This document shows positions 37,917 through 49,718 of a DNA stretch of 64,000 nt, in pieces. Source of the DNA: Marinobacter sp. AC-23 (GTDB lineage Bacteria > Pseudomonadota > Gammaproteobacteria > Pseudomonadales > Oleiphilaceae); the NCBI RefSeq assembly GCF_001858325.1, contig NZ_MBPP01000019.1, positions 1 through 64,000 on the forward strand. The letters run 5' to 3'. A program made the translations under genes and the position numbers. Under the pieces are notes generated by a model. It worked only from the letters and a program-made list of their open reading frames with translations, was not told the origin of the DNA and ran no database searches. The first letter of the stretch is position 1. Every line of letters begins with the position of its first letter.

Positions 37917-40786
37917 TTATCGAAATGCCTCCAGCTCACGGTTAAGCGCATCCTCCAGAGCGGAGCGGTAATAGAGGTACTGGCTGGTCTGTATATCCTG
38001 CTGATACACCCTTGAATCCAGGTCGTGGGGCAGATGCACATCCGTGAGATAGACCAGATAGCCATCACGGCTCTGTCGCAGTGAGTGGATGTAGTGAGCA
38101 ACAGCCGGAATCAACTGATCACCATACTGCAGCACCGTAAATTCTTGCTCGCCACAGAACAGATCAAAACGAACCCGGCTATCACCCTCCTGAATACCTA
38201 CAGCTTGCACCTCAAACCCTGGCAAAGGCACCCCGGCATCCGTTTGTGGTCGGTACTCCGGACGCCAGAGCCCGTCAGTTACAGCCATTTCGTAACATCG
38301 CACGCCCGCCAGCGCCACGGGTACCTCGCTAAAGCGCAAGGTGCGGCGCTCTATCAAGTTATCAAGAAAGCGCAACAGAGGCGCCAGCAAGTATCGGCGG
38401 CTGGTAACAGGCTGACTCCATCCGAACAGCGAACCCCGTTCATCAATCACCAAAACCTGCGCTCGCTCGCCACGAACCGTATAAAACACCTGAATACTAT
38501 TGGGTTCACTGGTCTGGCAGGCTGCACGCACGGCCGGCTCGTCTAACAATGCATAACGGTCGAAAACCACAGGTAGATAAGCGCCCCGGGACTGGGCCAG
38601 GCACTCCATTAAGGCCGCCCGGCTTTCCAAAGCAATAAAGCCAGGTTCCGTGCCACTAAACTCCAACAGGAAGTAACGGCGATCCATTTCTATTACATAA
38701 CGCAGGGGGTGCGGGCCGGAGCCACCCGCAAAGAACTGGCGCAACACATCCGTAAACAGCTCCTGCACACGCCGGGCGATAGCGCCGCCGTGCCCCCGGT
38801 TGTGGCTGTGCACCTCAACACTTGGAATTGTACGGGGGTTGAGCGCAACCGATGCGAGCACATTCTTCAAACACTGTATCAGTGTGTCTCCCGATGCATA
38901 ATGCTGAAGGCTCACCTCATGCCAACTGTTCACGCTGACCTGATCGATGGTAACAACCAGATTCTCTCGCCCGCCGCTGAAACCCAGCGAATCGTGCCGG
39001 GCGCTCAGCTTGTGCAACCCTCGCTCTGTAAGATGCGACTGCGGATCAACGCCTACATTGATGAACAAAAGGTTGCGCAGAGGGCGAATACCAAGAGCAA
39101 GCGCTTCTCGCTCTGCCGGTGCCACAGGAACCCGCACAAATCCGGCAAGTGCATCCAGCATTTCCCGCAGTTCACTGATAGAGGCACCGCCCTGCCCAGA
39201 GCGAACATTCAGGCGAGTGGAGCGGGTCAGCAAGCCGTTGCAGTAGCACCAGACAACCAATTCAGCCAGATTTCCAGAGCGGCGAATAACCGGTTGCCAG
39301 AAGGCATCCGAGGGGTCTTCCAGATCCCGGTACAAGAGCCAGCCATCTCCGCCCCCACCTTGTTCTGATTGATGATGAAAGGCTAAATTCTCCTCTGCCA
39401 GCGAAGGTGCAAGCCCCGGATTAACCTGCTCAACCTTGCCAGCCTTGCGTTGAAACGCTGCGTAGAGTTTACGGCCCAGCAGGTTGATGTCGTTTGCGTT
39501 TATCGCTGACTGTTCGCCGTGATCCCGGGCCATTTTCGACAACAATCGATAGCTGTGGGTAAGCTCCGACACCACCGCGCGGCGCAGGGAAGACACTTCC
39601 TCTGCGCGCCAGAGCTGACGGTTATCCAGCGCCTCCATTTGCTTTTTCTGCCAGCCCCAGCCAGTCACAAGGCTTCGGAGCAGTCGGGCCCGCCAAAACT
39701 CCCCACCTTGCTCACCCGCCGCTCCAGTGCGAGTCAGCGGTAACCCGGCCTTGATATACAAGCTGCGACGCACCAGATCCAGCCTGGCCCCAGCCCCCGA
39801 CGCTGCAAGCCACTGCTCAAGCCTCTGATAGAGCATCACATACGGATCCAGAACATCCACATCCGTCACACCGCTGAACACTGCTTGCTTGAACACCCGT
39901 GACAGCACCGGCTGTTCTTGAGTCTGCGCGTAACATTCGATAAGAAAAATCTTCAGAATCGACTTCCAAGGCGCATCAATAGCCTTATAGAGCTGCCAAA
40001 TACCCGCGCCCAAAAACTCTTCGGCCGGTATAGCCGGCACGGCGCCGAAATCGATATATTCGTCGTCGCGAATAAATCGGCAATCCACCAGGCGGTTTAC
40101 ACACTCTCGATAGCGACCTTCCTGTTCCGATGGGACGAGCCACCACAGCGGGTAGCACCCGCCTAAGTGGATTCCGGTGCGGTAAAACTCATCTAAAAGC
40201 AGGTAATGCTGGGCACTTCCACAATTTTCGCCGTTCACCTCTGCACGCTGCCGACCATCCCGCCAGTCGGCTGCAGAGAACACAAACACATGCAGTTCAA
40301 TGCCAAAAGAAGACGCCCACTCTGTCAACCTCTGCGCCTTACGCTCAAGGTGCCTGACTCCCAGCTCCTGAAGATCGTCCCGATGACACAACCACACATC
40401 CAGATCACTGGCGACAGAATGTCCCAATGTGCCGGGGCTACCCATCAGAAAAAGTGCCTCTATGTCCGCCCGGCGCTTGCCTTCGTCTCGTATGCTAAAG
40501 GTGCGCGCCAGCCGCCGTGCGGCACTTGTAGCTGCCGAATCTGGTTGATAGTGACTCAGGCCATAAGGCAGCCCGCATCCAGATAGCCGGGCAAGGCCGG
40601 GTGGTTGGTGTGAAAGGCCAGAGGCAGAATTTCCAACACCACTTGCTGCCGATAGGTGAGCGACGAGTGTGCTCTTTCCCAGCGCTGGCAGTTCACCACA
40701 AGAAACCTATCCCGCAATCGGCGCAGGGTTTTGCGATCAATACCCTCTTCAAAATCCAGGGCAATCGGTGAGGCGTGAGTGGTCAC
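37917..40786 (-). CDS. cyaA: Class I adenylate cyclase (apparent frameshift near 40568)
   Basis: About 956 residues after restoring one C (TGCCTTATGG to TGCCCTTATGG, giving DAGCPYGLSHYQPD). The catalytic N-terminus includes FLMGSPGTLGHSVASDLDVWLCHR, the nucleotidyltransferase-type motif of class I cyclases. The long C-terminal part holds the regulatory domain. It would make cAMP from ATP. The gene is divergent from the degenerate GGDEF-EAL gene. A frataxin gene (cyaY), often found between lysA and cyaA, is absent from this side. Confidence 0.9.
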
Positions 40787-40904
40787 GGTAGCTCCCGGGG
40801 AGAGGTTCTTTCCGGTTTAATTATCAGTATGATGAACTCATCGTGGCAAAACCGTTAGAAGAATAAAAGCGGAATACGCTTCAGAAAACCCGAGGTCCTG
40901 CCCA

Positions 40905-43396
40905 GTGAAAGAGTTTGTCATACAGCGTTATCGTGCCGACACACCCTCCGGCGCCGGTCGCCAAACCCTGTTGCGTATTGACGACGAAGGCAAGGTGTTA
41001 TTCGCTGACAATAACGCCGAGACTGTACTCGGTTACGATGCCAGTGATCTGGAAGGCATTATGGTGCATCAGGTTCTGGCCTCAAGAGAGGACGACCCTT
41101 TTGCACCAGTGAACCGGCACCGCATAGAAAACGGCCAGACTGTGTTGGTCACTTTCCGCCACAAAGAAGGCTTTTTCTATACAGCAAGCCTTTCATTACG
41201 TGTCAGCATGCGCGATTCAGACGAAGCCGCCAACGCCCACATTACACAACAGGAAAACTCCGAGATAGACCCTCGCCTGCTGCGCTCTGCTGAAAGCGCC
41301 GCAGGTTTCGGGGTCTGGGAGCTGGATATCGCCAGCAACCAAATTACCTGGACAGAAGGCGTATACCGAATACTGGAACTAAGGCCAGGTGCAGATATTA
41401 CGCCTGAACAGGCACTGTTTTACTGCCAAAGAGGCCAGGGACGTATTCGGGCTCTGTTTCGCAGGTCTGCGCATACAGGTGCACCTTTTACTATCGAGCT
41501 GGATCTACTCACGGCAAAGAGCAAAAAGATCCGCGCAACCCTGAACGGCCGCGCTCTCAAAACAGGTGGCAGGGTACGCAAACTCGGTGGCACTCTGGTT
41601 GACCGCACAGGCGAAATGCATCGTGACCAGGCCCGCACAAGGGCTGAAAAAATCCTGAGCGCCACCACGGCAGCCAGCCCTGGCCTGGTAGCCGCCGTAG
41701 ATAAAAACCTTAATTTGCTACACTTCAACGCGCCCTACGCCAGGTTATTCGCCAGCATCTTCGGCGCAACGCCCCGGGTGGTGACAACCTGAGCCGGCTA
41801 CTGGAAAAACACCCAAATGAACGGCACCTCGCCGAACAGCTCTGGCAACGAGCCTTCGAGCAAGACAGCTTTATTGTGGATATGCCTATCACCCAGCAAA
41901 GCGGTGAATGGCCTGTGTACGAGTTCCACTACCAGCGCCTTACTGACCGCCAGGCTGGAAGCCAGAACGCTGACAAGAGCACGCACAGGGATGACGTCAA
42001 GAGTGAAACCACGGGCGCAGTCGTTGTGGCCAGCGATATCAGTAACCGCGCCAGCAACACAGGCGACAGTGAATATCGGTATCGGCATGACCCGGTAACC
42101 GGGTTAACCAACCGGAGAGAATTCACAGCCCGCCTTCAGCGCAGCATGGAATACAAGAACGGAGAGGCAACCGATCGCAGCCTTCTATATTTAAACCTGG
42201 ATGCATTCGGGCATTTCAATAGCCTGGCAGGTAACGGAGCCTGCGACCGCTACCTCAGAGAACTGGCCAGCATTCTCGATGTTCGGAGCAGGCCACAGGA
42301 TACGGTGTCGCGGCTGTCCGGCGACACCTTCGCGCTGCTCATTGAAAACTGCACAGAACCTGCAGCCCGCAAACTCGCAGATGACATTCTAAACCTCATT
42401 CGCAGCTTCGTTTTTGAATGGCAAGGCCATCAACTGCAAACCACCGCCAGTGGTGGTTTGCTGGTCATGGGCAAGGACACACCTTGCGACCCGGAACAAC
42501 TGCTGGGCCAAGCTGCAGACCTGTGCCACGATGCAAAAACATCCGGGCGCAACCGGGTTCATACTGCCCACGCATCTCGGCCTGAATCAGATCACAGCGA
42601 CTGCAATGAGCTGGTCGCCCAGATCCGAAAAGCTCTGGATAAACAGGCGCTGATATTGGAATTCCAGCCACTCAAGCCGGTTGCCAGTGTTACCTGGGGT
42701 GATCACATCGAAATTCTCGCCAGAATTCCCGGAAACAGCGCCCATGAGCACTGGCTGCAGCCTGACCAGTTTTTGCCGGTCGCAGAGCGGTTTGATTTGG
42801 CCAAACGGCTGGATCGGCAGGTCATACTGCAAACTCTTACCTGGCTGGGAGAGCACCGGCTACTGAAGCCCAGGCTGAAATATTGCGGCTTTAACCTCTC
42901 CCTGGCTAGCGTGCTCGATGACACCTTTGCGGACTTCATGGAATCTGTGCTCAGAGTTTCAAACTACCCGCCAGAATCCTTCTGCCTTGAAATCCGTGAA
43001 CCCCACGCAACTCAATACCCGGATGAAGTTGCCGTGCTATGTGATGCCCTGCATCGGATTGGCTGCCGCGTAGCACTGGATGGTGCCGGCGCTTCTGTGG
43101 AAAGTTTCAGGCTTGCGGCGAAGCTACCGGTAGATGTCATCAAGCTGGACCGCAGCCTGATGTTCAGGCTGGGAGACGATTCGGTTCAGCAGATCATGGT
43201 AGAAGCGCTGCATCGGATCGCTCAGGAAGCGGGAAAAATAACCGTAGCAACTTTTATTGAGAACGACGACATTCTCAGAAAGGTCAGGAACCTGGGCATT
43301 CATTTCGGCCAAGGGTTCAGGCTTGGCGCGCCCAAGCCTCTGGCAGAACTGACGCCGGCGGCAGTTGACCTCCCCACCGGGCGGATTGGCGGCTAA
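40905..43396 (+). CDS. PAS-GGDEF-EAL protein with degenerate catalytic motifs (apparent frameshift near 41775)
   Basis: About 830 residues after one C is restored in the run before GGGTGG. Two or three PAS domains come first ([53 protein letters not shown]). A GGDEF-like domain follows in which GGDEF has become SGDTF. The EAL-like domain has EIL in place of EAL, and its usual DDFG reads DGAG. NLS and KLDRS are retained. Both enzymes are probably inactive, so the protein may bind c-di-GMP or act as a scaffold. It is convergent with argH. Confidence 0.82.
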
Positions 43397-44856
43397 GCCC
43401 CCGAGCTTACGCAAAAAAAGCTCAGGGGCGCAAGCTTCAGGGAATCAGCCTCCAGCAACTTGCGCGCACGGCCTACAGCCGCTCGCACTTGAGCGGGCGC
43501 CGTGCCGCCAAGGTGGTCACGGGCCTGAACCGAGCCTTCCAGCGTGAGCACATCAAACACATCTTCGCTGATGGTGTCAGAGAAACGCTTCAATTCTTCC
43601 AGCGTCATATCAGAAAGATCCCGTTTCTCAGCAACACCAAAGGCCACCGCCTTGCCTACAACTTCGTGGGCGTCGCGGAAAGGCATGCCCTTCTTGACCA
43701 GATAATCCGCCAGATCCGTTGCCGTAGAAAACCCACGCTTGGCCGCCACGCGCATGTTATCGGCCTTGGCACAAATGGCCGGAACCATGTCTGCGTAGGC
43801 TTTCAAGCAGCCCTTGATGGTATCGACGGTATCAAACAGGGGCTCCTTGTCTTCCTGGTTGTCCTTGTTGTACGCCAGCGGCTGGCTTTTCATCAGGGTA
43901 AGCAGGCTGATCAGGTGGCCGTTCACCCGGCCGGTTTTGCCCCGAACAAGCTCAGGCACATCCGGGTTCTTTTTCTGGGGCATGATAGATGAGCCAGTGC
44001 AAAAGCGATCCGGCAGATCAATAAAATCGAACTGTGCAGACGCCCACAGCACCAACTCCTCGCTGAAGCGGGACATATGGGTCATCAGCAGGGCCGCGAA
44101 ACTGCAGAATTCAATGGCAAAATCCCTGTCACTGACGGAATCCAGAGAGTTTTCTGAGGCCCGATCAAAGCCTAGCAACCGAGCAGTCATAGCGCGGTCA
44201 ATCGGGTAAGTAGTGCCGGCCAACGCGGCTGCACCAAGAGGCATCACGTTCACACGTTTGCGGCAGTCCTGCAGGCGCTCACCATCGCGTACCAGCATTT
44301 CATACCAGGCAAGCAGGTGATGCCCAAAGGTGACGGGCTGTGCCGTCTGAAGATGGGTAAAGCCGGGCATAATGGTGTCGGCTTCGCGCTCGGCCAGGTC
44401 CAGCAGGCCAGCTTGCAGGCGACGAAGTTCTTCAGCAATCACATCAATTTCATCGCGCAGGTACAGGCGGATATCTGTGGCCACCTGATCGTTTCGGCTG
44501 CGCCCGGTGTGCAGCTTCTTGCCCGTAATGCCAATGCGCTTGGTCAACTGGGCTTCTATATTCATGTGAACGTCTTCAAGGCTTATGGACCACTCAAAGC
44601 GCCCTGCCTCAATGTCTGTTTTCACTCCGTTCAGGCCATCGATAATGCTGTCGCGCTCATCCACGGTGAGTACTCCCACCTCGGCGAGCATAGTCGCGTG
44701 AGCAATGGAGCCGATGATATCGTGGTGATACAAGCGCTGGTCAAACCCTACGGATGCGGTAAAACGTTCGACAAACGCGTCGGTGGGCTCACTGAAGCGT
44801 CCACCCCAAGGTTTTTCGGAGGTTGTGGCCTGGTCAGGTTTTTTCTGATCCGTCAT
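43393..44856 (-). CDS. argH: Argininosuccinate lyase
   Basis: A 487-residue fumarase-superfamily enzyme, the last step of arginine synthesis. The signature [23 protein letters not shown] carries the catalytic Ser, and [21 protein letters not shown] is intact. GGAAAG precedes the start. It is divergent from algZ. Its stop overlaps the convergent GGDEF-EAL stop by four bases. The C-terminal residues SFFCVSSGA extend slightly past the usual end. Confidence 0.95.
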   Translation of the reverse strand: MTDQKKPDQATTSEKPWGGRFSEPTDAFVERFTASVGFDQRLYHHDIIGSIAHATMLAEVGVLTVDERDSIIDGLNGVKTDIEAGRFEWSISLEDVHMNIEAQLTKRIGITGKKLHTGRSRNDQVATDIRLYLRDEIDVIAEELRRLQAGLLDLAEREADTIMPGFTHLQTAQPVTFGHHLLAWYEMLVRDGERLQDCRKRVNVMPLGAAALAGTTYPIDRAMTARLLGFDRASENSLDSVSDRDFAIEFCSFAALLMTHMSRFSEELVLWASAQFDFIDLPDRFCTGSSIMPQKKNPDVPELVRGKTGRVNGHLISLLTLMKSQPLAYNKDNQEDKEPLFDTVDTIKGCLKAYADMVPAICAKADNMRVAAKRGFSTATDLADYLVKKGMPFRDAHEVVGKAVAFGVAEKRDLSDMTLEELKRFSDTISEDVFDVLTLEGSVQARDHLGGTAPAQVRAAVGRARKLLEADSLKLAPLSFFCVSSGA

Positions 44857-44981
44857 GGTCTATCTTTCCTGCTGGCAGCCCGGCATTATCTGGCGGGAAC
44901 TGGGTACATTGAATATGGCGGGAGTATAGCATTCTGACCCGTAGAAAAGAGACACCCCCAAGCGGGGATAAGACAGCCGTG

Positions 44982-45998
44982 ATGCAAGATTTTTTCGTGC
45001 CGGACCTTTGCCGGGTGCGGTCGGTATTCATGCTGCTTATTACCAGCGAACTCCTGGTGCTGGTGCTGGCCATTGTTCAGGCCAGTAACGGCTGGATCGA
45101 CTGGAACTATTTCGCACTCCTGTCGCTGTTTGTGCAATGGACTACCCTCACCAGCGCAGCACTCATCTGCCTGCTGAGAACCCGGCTGGCCAAAATGCCG
45201 GTATCCCGGGCTACCCTTGCCATTGCTGCTATCGTGCTGCTGGACGTGCTCGCCTTCAGCTTGTTCGCCGACAGTGTTTTGCACCCACAACCGGGCATCA
45301 TCGGGTGGCAAGCCATCGCCAAAAAGCTACTGTTGGCGCTATTGATTGTGCTGATGGTACTGCGTTACTTCTATTTACAGCACCAGTGGCAACAGCAACG
45401 GGAAGCAGAAATGCAGGCACACTTGGCAGCGCTGCAGGCACGTATACAGCCGCACTTTTTGTTTAACAGCATGAACACCATCGCCAGCCTTATTGCCTCG
45501 GATCCGGAGCAGGCCGAAGAAGCTGTCCTGGATCTTTCCGAACTCTTTCGCGCCAGCCTGCGCACGGGCGACCAGCTCATCCCGCTGGCAAAGGAACTGG
45601 ACTTGTGCCAGCGCTATCTTGCTATTGAAGCACTGCGACTAGGCCCTCGCCTGAACCTGGAATGGTGCATTGCCGATGGCCTGGAGCGCCAAGCCATACC
45701 GCCGCTAACTCTGCAGCCGTTAGTTGAAAACGCGGTTTATCATGGCATACAGCCGCGGCCAGAGGGTGGTACGGTGCGCATAGAAGCAGAAGCACGGGGC
45801 AACTTTGTGTATCTGCTCGTGCAAAACCCCAAACCAGACAGTAACGGCAGCCAGCACAGCGGCAACCGCATGGCTCTGAACAACATTCAGGCACGGTTGC
45901 AAGCGCTATTCGGGGAGGCTGCCGTGCTGAAACACAGCCATCAAGGAAACGTTTATACCGTTACCCTACGGCTGCCAAAAACCACACAGCACTCATGA
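44982..45998 (+). CDS. algZ: LytS/YehU-type sensor kinase, AlgZ (FimS)-like
   Basis: A 338-residue kinase with four transmembrane helices in the first 130 residues and a His_kinase domain with the phosphorylation segment RIQPHFLFNSMNTIASLI. A HATPase-type region follows (LQPLVENAVYHGIQPRPEGGTVRIE). A GTG three bases earlier is an alternative start. It overlaps algR (ATGA) and precedes hemC, exactly the Pseudomonas context where AlgZ/AlgR controls alginate and twitching. What it controls here is not shown. Confidence 0.88.
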   Translation: MQDFFVPDLCRVRSVFMLLITSELLVLVLAIVQASNGWIDWNYFALLSLFVQWTTLTSAALICLLRTRLAKMPVSRATLAIAAIVLLDVLAFSLFADSVLHPQPGIIGWQAIAKKLLLALLIVLMVLRYFYLQHQWQQQREAEMQAHLAALQARIQPHFLFNSMNTIASLIASDPEQAEEAVLDLSELFRASLRTGDQLIPLAKELDLCQRYLAIEALRLGPRLNLEWCIADGLERQAIPPLTLQPLVENAVYHGIQPRPEGGTVRIEAEARGNFVYLLVQNPKPDSNGSQHSGNRMALNNIQARLQALFGEAAVLKHSHQGNVYTVTLRLPKTTQHS

Positions 45999-46765
45999 CC
46001 AAACAGACGATTCTAATAGCCGATGATGAGCCTCTGGCCCGGCAGCGCTTGCGACGGCTGGCCGAAGATCTCCCGGAATATCAGGTATGCGGCGAAGCAA
46101 GTGATGGCGATACGACTCTCGCTCAAGTTGCCGAACTGCAGCCAGACATCCTACTGCTGGACATACGCATGCCTGGCCTTGATGGCATGGAGGCCGCCGC
46201 GCGCCTGACCCAGCTCAGCAACCCCCCGGCCATCATTTTTTGCACGGCTTACGACAGCTACGCCATTCAGGCTTTCGATGTGCAGGCTGCGGCCTACCTG
46301 CTCAAACCGGTGCGCAAGGAGGCGCTGGCAGAAGCTTTGGCCCGCGCCGGACGGCTTAACCGGGTGCAGTTACGAACGCTTTCCAGCGCCAACGCTGGCA
46401 ACAATGCAGGCTGGAAGGAAGCAAACGACGGGCAGTTGACGGTTCGTACCCACAGAGGTACTGAATTAATTGATATAGCCGAGATCCGCTATTGTCAGGC
46501 GGATCAGAAATACGTGACTATTCACCACGCGCGTGGGGAAACAGTTTCTGACTACACGTTGAAAGAACTGGAAAATGCTTATCCGCACCAACTGCTCCGA
46601 GTTCACCGCAACACACTCGTAGGCGTGCGGTTTATTCAGGCGCTGAAACGCACAGCAGAGGGCAGCAATCTGGTGTTACTCAAGGATGCTCTGGGCGAGC
46701 TTCAGGTTAGCCGCCGCCACACCAGCAGCGTGCGCCAGTGGCTACAAGGGCCGCAACCCAGCTAA
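45995..46765 (+). CDS. algR: LytTR response regulator, AlgR-like
   Basis: A 256-residue regulator. The receiver has ILIADDEPLARQRLRRL, the phospho-acceptor in DILLLDIRMPGLDG and YLLKPVRKEAL. A LytTR DNA-binding domain follows: IRYCQADQKYVTIHHARGE, DYTLKELENAYPHQLLRVHRNTLVG and LQVSRRHTSSVRQWL. It is coupled to the sensor gene. About 110 bases separate it from hemC, with no strong terminator visible between them. Confidence 0.92.
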   Translation: MTKQTILIADDEPLARQRLRRLAEDLPEYQVCGEASDGDTTLAQVAELQPDILLLDIRMPGLDGMEAAARLTQLSNPPAIIFCTAYDSYAIQAFDVQAAAYLLKPVRKEALAEALARAGRLNRVQLRTLSSANAGNNAGWKEANDGQLTVRTHRGTELIDIAEIRYCQADQKYVTIHHARGETVSDYTLKELENAYPHQLLRVHRNTLVGVRFIQALKRTAEGSNLVLLKDALGELQVSRRHTSSVRQWLQGPQPS

Positions 46766-46883
46766 ACAAGATTGATAGGGTCGCATCTTGCTGCGCCGGG
46801 CGGAGCATAGTAGCCACCCACGGGACTTTTACGATGCCACAAGGTAACCTTGGCGAACATTTTTACAATCGACAGTGAGCACA

Positions 46884-47825
46884 ATGTCCAAACGAACTCT
46901 TCGTGTCGCAACTCGTAGCAGCGCCTTGGCGTTATGGCAGGCGGAATTCATCAAGGCCGAACTGGAACGCCTCCACGACAACGTGGTTGTGGAGCTGGTC
47001 AAGATCAAAACCCAGGGCGATAAAATTCTTGATGTCCCCTTGGCCAAAATCGGCGGCAAAGGCTTGTTTGTAAAAGAGTTGGAAGAAGCCATGCTCGATG
47101 GTCGCGCGGATCTTGCCGTGCACTCCATGAAAGATGTCCCCATGGCCTTTCCCGAAGGCTTGGGGCTGGTTGCCATCTGCGAACGGGAAGACCCCACAGA
47201 TGCGTTCGTCAGCAATCATTACGACAACGTTGACGCCCTCCCCCACGGTTCGGTGGTTGGTACGGCTAGCCTGCGCCGGGAATCCCAGCTGCGCGCCTAC
47301 CGACCAGATCTGGAGATCCGCGTTTTGCGGGGCAACGTAAACACCCGGCTGGCAAAGCTGGACGCCGGTGATTACGACGCCATCGTACTAGCCAGCTCTG
47401 GCCTCAAACGTCTGGGCTTTCATGACCGGATTCGCTACTCCATGCCAGACACGGTGTCGCTGCCGGCGGTTGGTCAGGGAGCCCTCGGCATCGAATGCCG
47501 GCTCAATGATGACGAACTGCGCGCTATGCTGGAACCCCTAAACCACACCGACACGTCCGACAGGGTGAAAGCCGAGCGAGCTCTCAATCGCCGTCTCGAA
47601 GGCGGCTGCCAAGTGCCTATCGCAGCTTATGCCTTGCTGGAAGACGACAACACCCTATGGCTACGCGGCCTGGTTGGCGCGGTTGATGGCACGCTAATCC
47701 TGCGTGCCGAAGGCCGTGCACCCCGGGCGGAAGGAGAGCGCCTGGGCCGTGAACTGGCAGAAGAACTTTTGGCGCAGGGCGCAGACAAAGTGCTGGCTGA
47801 AGTCTATGGCCACACTCCGCACTGA
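46884..47825 (+). CDS. hemC: Porphobilinogen deaminase
   Basis: A 313-residue enzyme joining four porphobilinogens into hydroxymethylbilane. [16 protein letters not shown] opens the protein, [10 protein letters not shown] and [13 protein letters not shown] [15 protein letters not shown] form the active site, and the dipyrromethane cysteine lies in [19 protein letters not shown] at 46875 is a possible earlier start. It overlaps hemD and heads the hemCDXY operon. Confidence 0.95.
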   Translation: MSKRTLRVATRSSALALWQAEFIKAELERLHDNVVVELVKIKTQGDKILDVPLAKIGGKGLFVKELEEAMLDGRADLAVHSMKDVPMAFPEGLGLVAICEREDPTDAFVSNHYDNVDALPHGSVVGTASLRRESQLRAYRPDLEIRVLRGNVNTRLAKLDAGDYDAIVLASSGLKRLGFHDRIRYSMPDTVSLPAVGQGALGIECRLNDDELRAMLEPLNHTDTSDRVKAERALNRRLEGGCQVPIAAYALLEDDNTLWLRGLVGAVDGTLILRAEGRAPRAEGERLGRELAEELLAQGADKVLAEVYGHTPH

Positions 47826-48618
47826 CCTACCCAGCCTGGCAGGCCGGCGCATTCTGATTTGCCGGCCAGAGCCAGAAGCGGCTCGGCTAGCCCGGCAGTT
47901 TCAGTCTGCCGGCGCCCAGACGCACGTGCTGCCTCTGGTGGAGCGGGAGCCGCTGCCGGAGACTCCGGAGCGGCGCACAACTATTCTGAGCCTTGACGAA
48001 TTCTCCCACGTTATAGCCGTCAGCCCCTATGCTGCGCGCCTTTTGCTGGAAGAACTGGACACCTGGTGGCCCCAGCTTCCTGCAGGCCTGAACTGGTATG
48101 GCGTGGGAGCAGGCACCGCCAAAGCACTTGCCGAGCATGGCCTGAGCCCGCGTAAGCCCGATGAGGGCTGGACCAGTGAAGCACTGCTTAGGTTACCTTC
48201 TCTGGCGCAGCTCGACGGCGAGCGTGTGCTGGTTGCCCGCGGTGAAGAAGGGCGAGAGCTAACCCGAAAAACCTTGGAAGCCCGCGGCGCGCGAGTTACC
48301 GTAATGCCGCTTTATCGAAGATTCTGCCCAGACTACACGCCAGTACAGATTGATAGAGCCCTAAATCAGTTTGCACCGGAGGCCATTATTGCGCTCTCCG
48401 GAGAAACCCTGAACAATCTCATCGCACTATGTGCGAATTGCAGCCATAATCTATACGATAGGCCTGTCATTGTACCCGCCAGGCGCATAGCCGATCAGGC
48501 TCGCGTGGCGGGATTCAATGCTCCGTATATACCAGGAAGCCTTGCCGATAATGACATCGTGGCCGCCGTCGCAGAGCAGCTGGCAGGCCGGGACGGTGGC
48601 TCCGGAACAGCCAAGTAA
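47806..48618 (+). CDS. hemD: Uroporphyrinogen-III synthase
   Basis: A 270-residue HemD protein that closes hydroxymethylbilane to uroporphyrinogen III. The family is weakly conserved, but the two-lobed pattern is visible ([64 protein letters not shown]). The start at 47806 overlaps the end of hemC by 20 bases. Position between hemC and hemX supports the name. Confidence 0.92.
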   Translation: MATLRTDLPSLAGRRILICRPEPEAARLARQFQSAGAQTHVLPLVEREPLPETPERRTTILSLDEFSHVIAVSPYAARLLLEELDTWWPQLPAGLNWYGVGAGTAKALAEHGLSPRKPDEGWTSEALLRLPSLAQLDGERVLVARGEEGRELTRKTLEARGARVTVMPLYRRFCPDYTPVQIDRALNQFAPEAIIALSGETLNNLIALCANCSHNLYDRPVIVPARRIADQARVAGFNAPYIPGSLADNDIVAAVAEQLAGRDGGSGTAK

Positions 48619-48626
48619 GGACGCCC

Positions 48627-49718
48627 GTGACTGAGACAACAAAACAATTACCCGCCCCGATCGACAAAGACCAACCCGCTCGCCAGAGAATCTGGCCAGT
48701 ATGGGTTATAGCCGTTATTGCCCTGATCTGTGTTGCCGCACTGGCTCTTTGGAACTGGCAGCAATGGACTGGCCAGCAAGCCAGCTTGCAGACGCTTAAA
48801 AGCCTCCAGCAGGATACCGCTCAGCTTGAGAAGCTTTACGGCGACCGAGGCAGCCAGCAAGGCCAACGCCTGCAATCTCTGGAAGAAAAGCTCACTTCCC
48901 AACGGGAGCTGATCGCCACTCAACAGCGGCAGATTGATCACAACGCCCGCGAACTGCTGGAAGCCGGAAACCGTACCCGCACAGACTGGCTCTTGGCAGA
49001 GGCAGAGTACCTGCTACGCATCGCCAATCAACGCCTGTTGATTGAAAAAGATATTCGCGGTGCCCTGTCTGCACTTCAAGCCACCGATGAAGTACTCACG
49101 GAATCTGATGACATAGGGGTATACCCGGTACGCCAGCAGCTGGCCCGGGAAATCCTGGCGCTTAAAGGCATAACCGGGGTCGACAGAACCGGCCTTTATC
49201 TCACCCTGGAAGCCGCCATCGATAGCGTTCACCAGCTCACCGACCAGGCGCTGATCAGCGAACAAGCGCCTGGTTTTGTGAACAACTCCCAATCAGACGG
49301 TGCCCCACCCGCCGGAGGTGAGCCAAGCATGCTGACACAAGCTTGGCAAAAATTTAAATCCACACTCATGCAGGTTGTTGTGGTGCGTCGCCTGGATGAG
49401 TCGGTAAAACCATTACTGTCGCCCGACCAAAGCGCCTACGCTCGGCTGAATTTACAGCTGATGTTGGAAGAGGCAGAAATGGCCGTACTCAGAGGGAACC
49501 AACCTCTGTATGAGCGCGCGCTGAGCAAGGCCCAAGCGGCTGTTGAAGATTGGTACGACGGAAGCAACCCACGGGTAAGCGCACTGTCGAACACCTTGAC
49601 GGAACTGGCCACAAACAACGTTGCGCCAGACTTACCAGATATCAGCAAATCCCTGGATCTGCTCAAAGAGCGACTGGCAGGCAGACTCAACAATGGCAAC
49701 GGAGGCGATGATTCATGA
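48627..49718 (+). CDS. hemX: HemX family membrane protein
   Basis: A 363-residue protein starting at GTG behind AAGGA. One transmembrane helix (VWVIAVIALICVAALALWNW) is followed by a long periplasmic-type coiled coil (SLQQDTAQLEKLYGDRG... LLEAGNRTRTDWLLAEAEYLLRIANQRLLIEKD). HemX is annotated as an uroporphyrinogen-III methyltransferase-like protein, but no SAM-binding site is seen. Its role in heme synthesis is not established. It overlaps hemY by four bases. Confidence 0.88.
   Translation: MTETTKQLPAPIDKDQPARQRIWPVWVIAVIALICVAALALWNWQQWTGQQASLQTLKSLQQDTAQLEKLYGDRGSQQGQRLQSLEEKLTSQRELIATQQRQIDHNARELLEAGNRTRTDWLLAEAEYLLRIANQRLLIEKDIRGALSALQATDEVLTESDDIGVYPVRQQLAREILALKGITGVDRTGLYLTLEAAIDSVHQLTDQALISEQAPGFVNNSQSDGAPPAGGEPSMLTQAWQKFKSTLMQVVVVRRLDESVKPLLSPDQSAYARLNLQLMLEEAEMAVLRGNQPLYERALSKAQAAVEDWYDGSNPRVSALSNTLTELATNNVAPDLPDISKSLDLLKERLAGRLNNGNGGDDS

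Noticed and set aside
43398..43428. Hairpin CCCC-GAGCTT / AAGCTC-A-GGGG as a terminator
   Set aside because: It lies inside the last codons of argH, has no U tract on either strand and a bulged stem, so it may be chance.
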